Assembly (NCBI GenBank): GCA_036524675.1
Contig: DATDBU010000048.1
Location: 5,111 to 69,110, forward strand
DNA: 64,000 nucleotides
Reading direction: 5' to 3'
Origin: DATDAW01 sp036524675
GTDB lineage: Bacteria > Verrucomicrobiota > Verrucomicrobiia > Chthoniobacterales > DASVRZ01
The position numbers were made by a program, and so were the translations under genes. Numbering within the stretch: position 1 is the first letter of the stretch; every line of letters begins with the position of its first letter. This document shows, in pieces, positions 60,542 to 64,000 of this stretch. The notes beneath the pieces were generated by a model. It was not told the origin of the DNA, ran no database searches, and worked only from the letters and a program-made list of their open reading frames with translations.

Positions 60542-62649
60542 GACCTTTCTGAATCGGAGACAGGGGTGATAGGGAGAATCATTGAGACCACCGTGCCAGT
60601 GCCTTCGACGCTCTGGAAAGTCAAGCTACCGCCCATGCTTTCGGCTCTTTCCCTCATTCCCTGGAGGCCAAAGCCGTCATTTTTCCCGTCCGGATCGAAC
60701 CCTCGGCCATTATCGCGCAGAATGAGGCGGAGCTCGCCGCTTTCAAAAGCCAACTCGACCTGAAATTCGCTGGCCTGTGCGTGGCGCAGGACATTGGTGA
60801 GCGCCTCCTGGCCGATGCGGAGAAGATCGGCTTCCCATTTCGCTGGCAACTCCTGCGGCTCGCCGAGCAAGTTGAATGTTGTCCGGACCGTCGTGTCGGC
60901 AGTCATGTTCTCTATTAAGTCCTTGAGTACCTCGCTCAGGCGCTTCTCTTCCAATGCCTGCGGTCGCAGGGCCTGCACGGAGCGCCGGGCCTCGCGCAAA
61001 CTCTCACGGGCGATTTCCCCGGCGCGGTCGAGATGATCGGCTGCTTTCGCTTCTCGCTTCTGAGCGATGGCCTCCTCGGCGGCTTCCAATTGCACGATCA
61101 CGCCTGTGAAACCTTGGGCCAGAGTATCGTGGATGTCGCGAGCCATGCGATTGCGCTCCTCCATCACGGCCGCCTGGCGGCGTTGCGCGGAGAGACCGGT
61201 CAATTTCAACGCCAGCATGGCTTGATTCGCCAAGGCTTGGGCCAGGTCCATTTCCTCGCTTCGGAACCTACGCTGTTGCGCGAAGCGAATCCCGATGAGT
61301 CCTTCCACCCCGCCGGAAACCTTCATCGGAACGACCAGAATCGCGATCACCCCCAGTGCCAGCACGTGAGCGTGCCATGGGAAGTTTCCGCATACCCGGA
61401 TGTCTTCGACGAAGAAGGGCCGGCCCGTGCGGAAAACTTCCAGCCACGGCTCGATTTCGTCGATGCGGAGTGGGGGGCTGATCGCAGAAATGGTCGAGTC
61501 GGCCTTCGTTTTGAAGCGGCCTTCCTCCAGTGCAAATTTCAACCCCATCAGCCCAGTCTGTTCACTCCTCAGCCACACCGCGCTGCTGTGCGCATTCAAT
61601 TGCTCCACCATCGTTCGCAAAACATGCTCCGCGATTCGATCCGCAGAGGATTCCCGCACCATCGCGTCCAGAGCGTGAGTGAGAGCCTCGGTCTGGCCAC
61701 GGGCGAATTTCTCTGACGCGCGCAATGCTTCGGCAGCTCGCTTGCGCTCGATGGCGACCGCAGTCAGGTGGCTGATACGCCGAATCATCTGATGGTGGTC
61801 GGGCGTCGGGCTCCGTGGTTCGCGCCAGTAAATAGCGAACGTTCCCAATACTTTGCCATCCGAAGCAAAAACCGGTGTGGACCACCCGGCTCGCAGCCCG
61901 AATGGAAAAGCGAAGTCCCGGTATTTCACCCACCGTGGGTCCGTGGCGATGTCGGAGGAAATAACCTGTTCTTTATTGTGAGCAGCCGTCCCGCACGACC
62001 CCACCTCGGGGCCGATCTCGATACCGTCCAAGGCCGTAGCGAATGCGGCCGGGAATCGCGGACCTGCACCCCATCGAAGGCGTTTGCCGTCTTCATCCAA
62101 TAGCAAAATTGCCGCCATTCCATCGTCCGAAAACTCATCCACGAGTCGGCAGGTGCGATCCAGTATCTCGGGCAGCGAGCTGCCTCCAGTACTCAATTCG
62201 AGAATCTGATTCTCTCCCGTGAGCAACGCCTCCGCTCGTTTCCGATCATCGATATCCGTATTCGCCCCATACCATTTGATCAGGCTTCCGGAGCTGTCGA
62301 AGAGCGGCTCCGCTTGAAATAGAAACCAGCGGTACACACCATCCAGCCGCCGCAACCTGGCCTCCAATCCACCGGCTTTACCAGCCACGCGAAGCCCCTC
62401 CCAAACGTCCAACAAACGCTGCAAATCATGCGGATGAATGGTCACCGTCCAGCCCCAACCCTGCGCCTCCTCAGCTGAAAGACCGGTGTAGTCGTGCCAG
62501 CGTTTGTTGAAAAATTCGCTCGAGCCATCGAGTCGATGACACCAAGCAAGCACGGGAATCGTGTCGAGGGTCAGCCGAAGATCATCCTGACCACGCCACG
62601 AGAGGTCCTTGGCGGGTTTCGGATGTTCGATGTCGGCGTTCGCTTGCAT
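60538..62649 (-). CDS. PAS-GAF-GAF histidine kinase, NarX/UhpB-type (HisKA_3)
   Basis: 703 aa, soluble, no membrane segment. Domains: PAS ~25-140 (IPVLAWCHRLDGSSEFFNKR), GAF ~155-305, second GAF ~330-480 (both with strongly hydrophobic core strands), HisKA_3 with phospho-acceptor His507 in EERNRMARDIHDTL, and HATPase_c ~600-695 with N-box GQEALTNVLRHA, DNGRGFD and GFGLQGM. It senses a cytoplasmic cue, possibly redox or a small ligand through the GAF domains. It is coupled to the response regulator (ATGA). The pair stands at the upstream end of a minus-strand redox and efflux run, which it may control. Confidence 0.95.
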   Translation of the reverse strand: MQANADIEHPKPAKDLSWRGQDDLRLTLDTIPVLAWCHRLDGSSEFFNKRWHDYTGLSAEEAQGWGWTVTIHPHDLQRLLDVWEGLRVAGKAGGLEARLRRLDGVYRWFLFQAEPLFDSSGSLIKWYGANTDIDDRKRAEALLTGENQILELSTGGSSLPEILDRTCRLVDEFSDDGMAAILLLDEDGKRLRWGAGPRFPAAFATALDGIEIGPEVGSCGTAAHNKEQVISSDIATDPRWVKYRDFAFPFGLRAGWSTPVFASDGKVLGTFAIYWREPRSPTPDHHQMIRRISHLTAVAIERKRAAEALRASEKFARGQTEALTHALDAMVRESSADRIAEHVLRTMVEQLNAHSSAVWLRSEQTGLMGLKFALEEGRFKTKADSTISAISPPLRIDEIEPWLEVFRTGRPFFVEDIRVCGNFPWHAHVLALGVIAILVVPMKVSGGVEGLIGIRFAQQRRFRSEEMDLAQALANQAMLALKLTGLSAQRRQAAVMEERNRMARDIHDTLAQGFTGVIVQLEAAEEAIAQKREAKAADHLDRAGEIARESLREARRSVQALRPQALEEKRLSEVLKDLIENMTADTTVRTTFNLLGEPQELPAKWEADLLRIGQEALTNVLRHAQASEFQVELAFESGELRLILRDNGRGFDPDGKNDGFGLQGMRERAESMGGSLTFQSVEGTGTVVSMILPITPVSDSERS

Positions 62650-63039
62650 GGCCGCTCATACAATGCCCGGACTCGCGCTTTCCGCGAGGGTCGTTACGAA
62701 GTTTTGTACGAAAACCGAATTCGAAACGGGCAATGGAAACGGGACGGGGCTGTCAGCGGTGAAGGACACAAATATTCGCTTAAATACTCTATTAATTTAA
62801 TAGGAATAACTTCGCACCATGAAATCCCGTCCAGCCATTTTCCAGTATCGCGCGGCTCTGGCGCGGTGCGTTCTGCATGAACAGGCGGAAGCGAGGCATT
62901 GCTGTTGTCGTTGAACCAATCCGGCTGGAGCGCCGTCGTCGCGCCGGTCGCCGATGAGCTTTTCCAAGGGAAAACCGCTCCCCGGCATTTTCTCAATTCG
63001 TTTTGCGATTCCACGGTCGCCAACCCGCGCTCAACGAAC

Positions 63040-63250
63040 CGAGGCGCCGCTGGCCATTCTCGCGGAAGTGGCCGGGACGCATGTCTTTGGCGCGATTATT
63101 TCCATTGGCATCGTCATCAGCTTTCCCGTCTGCACGCTCGCAAGCGTAAATGCTGGAGCGCGAATCATTTACGCATTGGCTAAACACGGCCTCATCCACG
63201 AATCCACCGCCTCGGCGCATCATAAAAGTGCCACGCCGCAGGTCGCGGGC
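63040..63250 (+). pseudogene. Amino-acid permease (APC) internal fragment
   Basis: The plus frame has APLAILAEVAGTHVFGAIIS, IGIVISFPVCTLASVNAGAR and IIYALAKHGLIHESTASAH, closely following a middle segment of APC-superfamily amino-acid permeases. Neither a beginning nor an end of a transporter is present, and the reading shifts frame after ~63250. It lies in the 690-bp gap between the kinase start and the sigma-54 regulator, where nothing else is supported. Confidence 0.65.
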
Positions 63251-63340
63251 AAATGGGCGACGCTGGACCGAGGTTTCGCCCGTTTTCCTGGTCTTCACTG
63301 CCGGCATCTGTTGGATGCGCCCGCCTGAATCGCTTCGTGT

Positions 63341-64000
63341 TTACGCCGCCGGGGCTGGCTTTCGTTCCAGACCGAGAGCAGCAATGCGCGAATAAAGCGT
63401 GGTGGTTTTCATGCCCAGCACTTCAGCGGCACCGTTTGGGCCGGAGACTTTTCCTCCGGTCTGGGCGAGCGCGGCGATGATGGCGTTTCGCTCTCGCAAT
63501 TTGAGTTCGTCACGAGTCATTACAGCGGCTGGTGCCGGGAAGTGGAGGCTGGTCGAGGCGAAATTTGGTGCGGGGAGCATGTCGAAACGGATGGGGCCGC
63601 CGTTGGCGACGATCACGGCACGCTCGATGGTGTTTTGCAATTCCCGGATATTCCCGGGCCAATCGTAAGCGGTAAGCTGTTGCAGAATCGGCTCGGTGAG
63701 TTTGGTTTGCGCGCGTTGACCGCGGCGCAAGTTCTTCAGGGAGAGTCGTAAGAAATGCTCTGCCAACAGAGGAATATCTTCCCGGCGTTCCCGGAGCGGC
63801 GGAAGGTTGATCGGGAAAACGTTCAAGCGATAGAAAAGATCCTGCCGAAAACGCCCCGCCTTCACCTCTGCCGCCAGATCGCGGTTGGTAGCTGCCACGA
63901 TTCGCACGTTGACCGGGCGCGATCGCGTATCGCCAATTCGTTCGATTTCGCGTTCCTGCAGGACACGGAGGAGCTTGGCCTGCATGGACAGCGGCACTTC
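63341..64000 (-). CDS. Sigma-54-dependent transcriptional activator (partial)
   Basis: C-terminal part of an NtrC/FhlA-type enhancer-binding protein, running off the right edge. Visible: the AAA+ end (SRPVNVRIVAATNRDLAAEV, LNVFPINLPPLRERREDIPL, sensor-2-like WPGNIRELQNTIERAVI) and a Fis-type DNA-binding HTH (NGAAEVLGMKTTTLYSRIAA). The GAFTGA loop and any N-terminal sensor domain lie outside the window. The target operon cannot be read from here. Confidence 0.9.
   Translation of the reverse strand, partial: EVPLSMQAKLLRVLQEREIERIGDTRSRPVNVRIVAATNRDLAAEVKAGRFRQDLFYRLNVFPINLPPLRERREDIPLLAEHFLRLSLKNLRRGQRAQTKLTEPILQQLTAYDWPGNIRELQNTIERAVIVANGGPIRFDMLPAPNFASTSLHFPAPAAVMTRDELKLRERNAIIAALAQTGGKVSGPNGAAEVLGMKTTTLYSRIAALGLERKPAPAA

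Noticed and set aside
1..64000. tRNA, rRNA or CRISPR features
   Set aside because: No cloverleaf, rRNA-like stretch or regularly spaced long repeat was seen by eye.

Overview
The window is a GC-rich bacterial chromosome segment with dense, mostly minus-strand coding and many 4-nt stop/start overlaps (ATGA or GTGA). No rRNA, tRNA or CRISPR array was seen. Gene content (paired RES/Xre and VapBC modules, a decayed tyrosine recombinase, a sigma-54 activator, TIR and kinase proteins, many oxidoreductases) suits a soil bacterium of a phylum such as Verrucomicrobiota. That placement is inference, because no phylogenetic marker lies in the window.

Layout. (1) 250-15,300 is an accessory region. It holds a RES/Xre toxin-antitoxin pair, a lipoprotein, an M6-type metalloprotease, a glycosyltransferase-like protein, a TIR-TM-SH3-like protein, a SAM hydroxide adenosyltransferase, ExoD, an SLC13 permease, two VapBC modules, and a three-gene plus-strand cassette ending in a CcbP-like Ca2+-binding protein. 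A tyrosine-recombinase remnant sits just downstream of that cassette. (2) 15,700-26,343 is a type I restriction-modification island on the minus strand: DUF3892 - half-size HsdS - HsdM - short RhuM-like wHTH - HsdS - Ser/Thr kinase - unknown partner - (divergent nuclease-like ORF) - HsdR - YgjP/SprT-like metallopeptidase. (3) 26,924-42,483 is a tightly packed five-gene, 15.6-kb operon: a PhoD-like metallophosphatase, a 1182-aa DUF6603-like protein, and three very large or unusual proteins (932, 1599 and 597 aa) with no recognisable domain. It carries no transport, phage or replication gene and is the best candidate here for an undescribed system. It is bordered by palindromic DNA on one side and two gene remnants on the other.

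(4) 43,600-63,000 is a stress, efflux and redox region. It contains MarR with a divergent SDR and a 15-bp perfect operator-like palindrome, an AbiE toxin-antitoxin pair whose toxin gene is frameshifted, an alpha/beta hydrolase, an RND efflux pump whose adaptor gene is frameshifted, a second SDR, a VOC protein, a Tat-exported chloroperoxidase-like hydrolase, an Old Yellow Enzyme, an MFS exporter, small secreted and SnoaL-like proteins, and a NarL-type histidine kinase/response regulator pair at the upstream end of the run. (5) The window closes with an amino-acid permease remnant and the C-terminal part of a sigma-54-dependent activator that runs off the edge.

How the genes fit together: four toxin-antitoxin modules, a type I RM island with extra signalling genes, TIR and AbiE proteins and several pseudogenes mark this as a defence-rich, repeatedly rearranged region. 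The 15.6-kb operon sits inside that region but has no visible link to a known defence mechanism.
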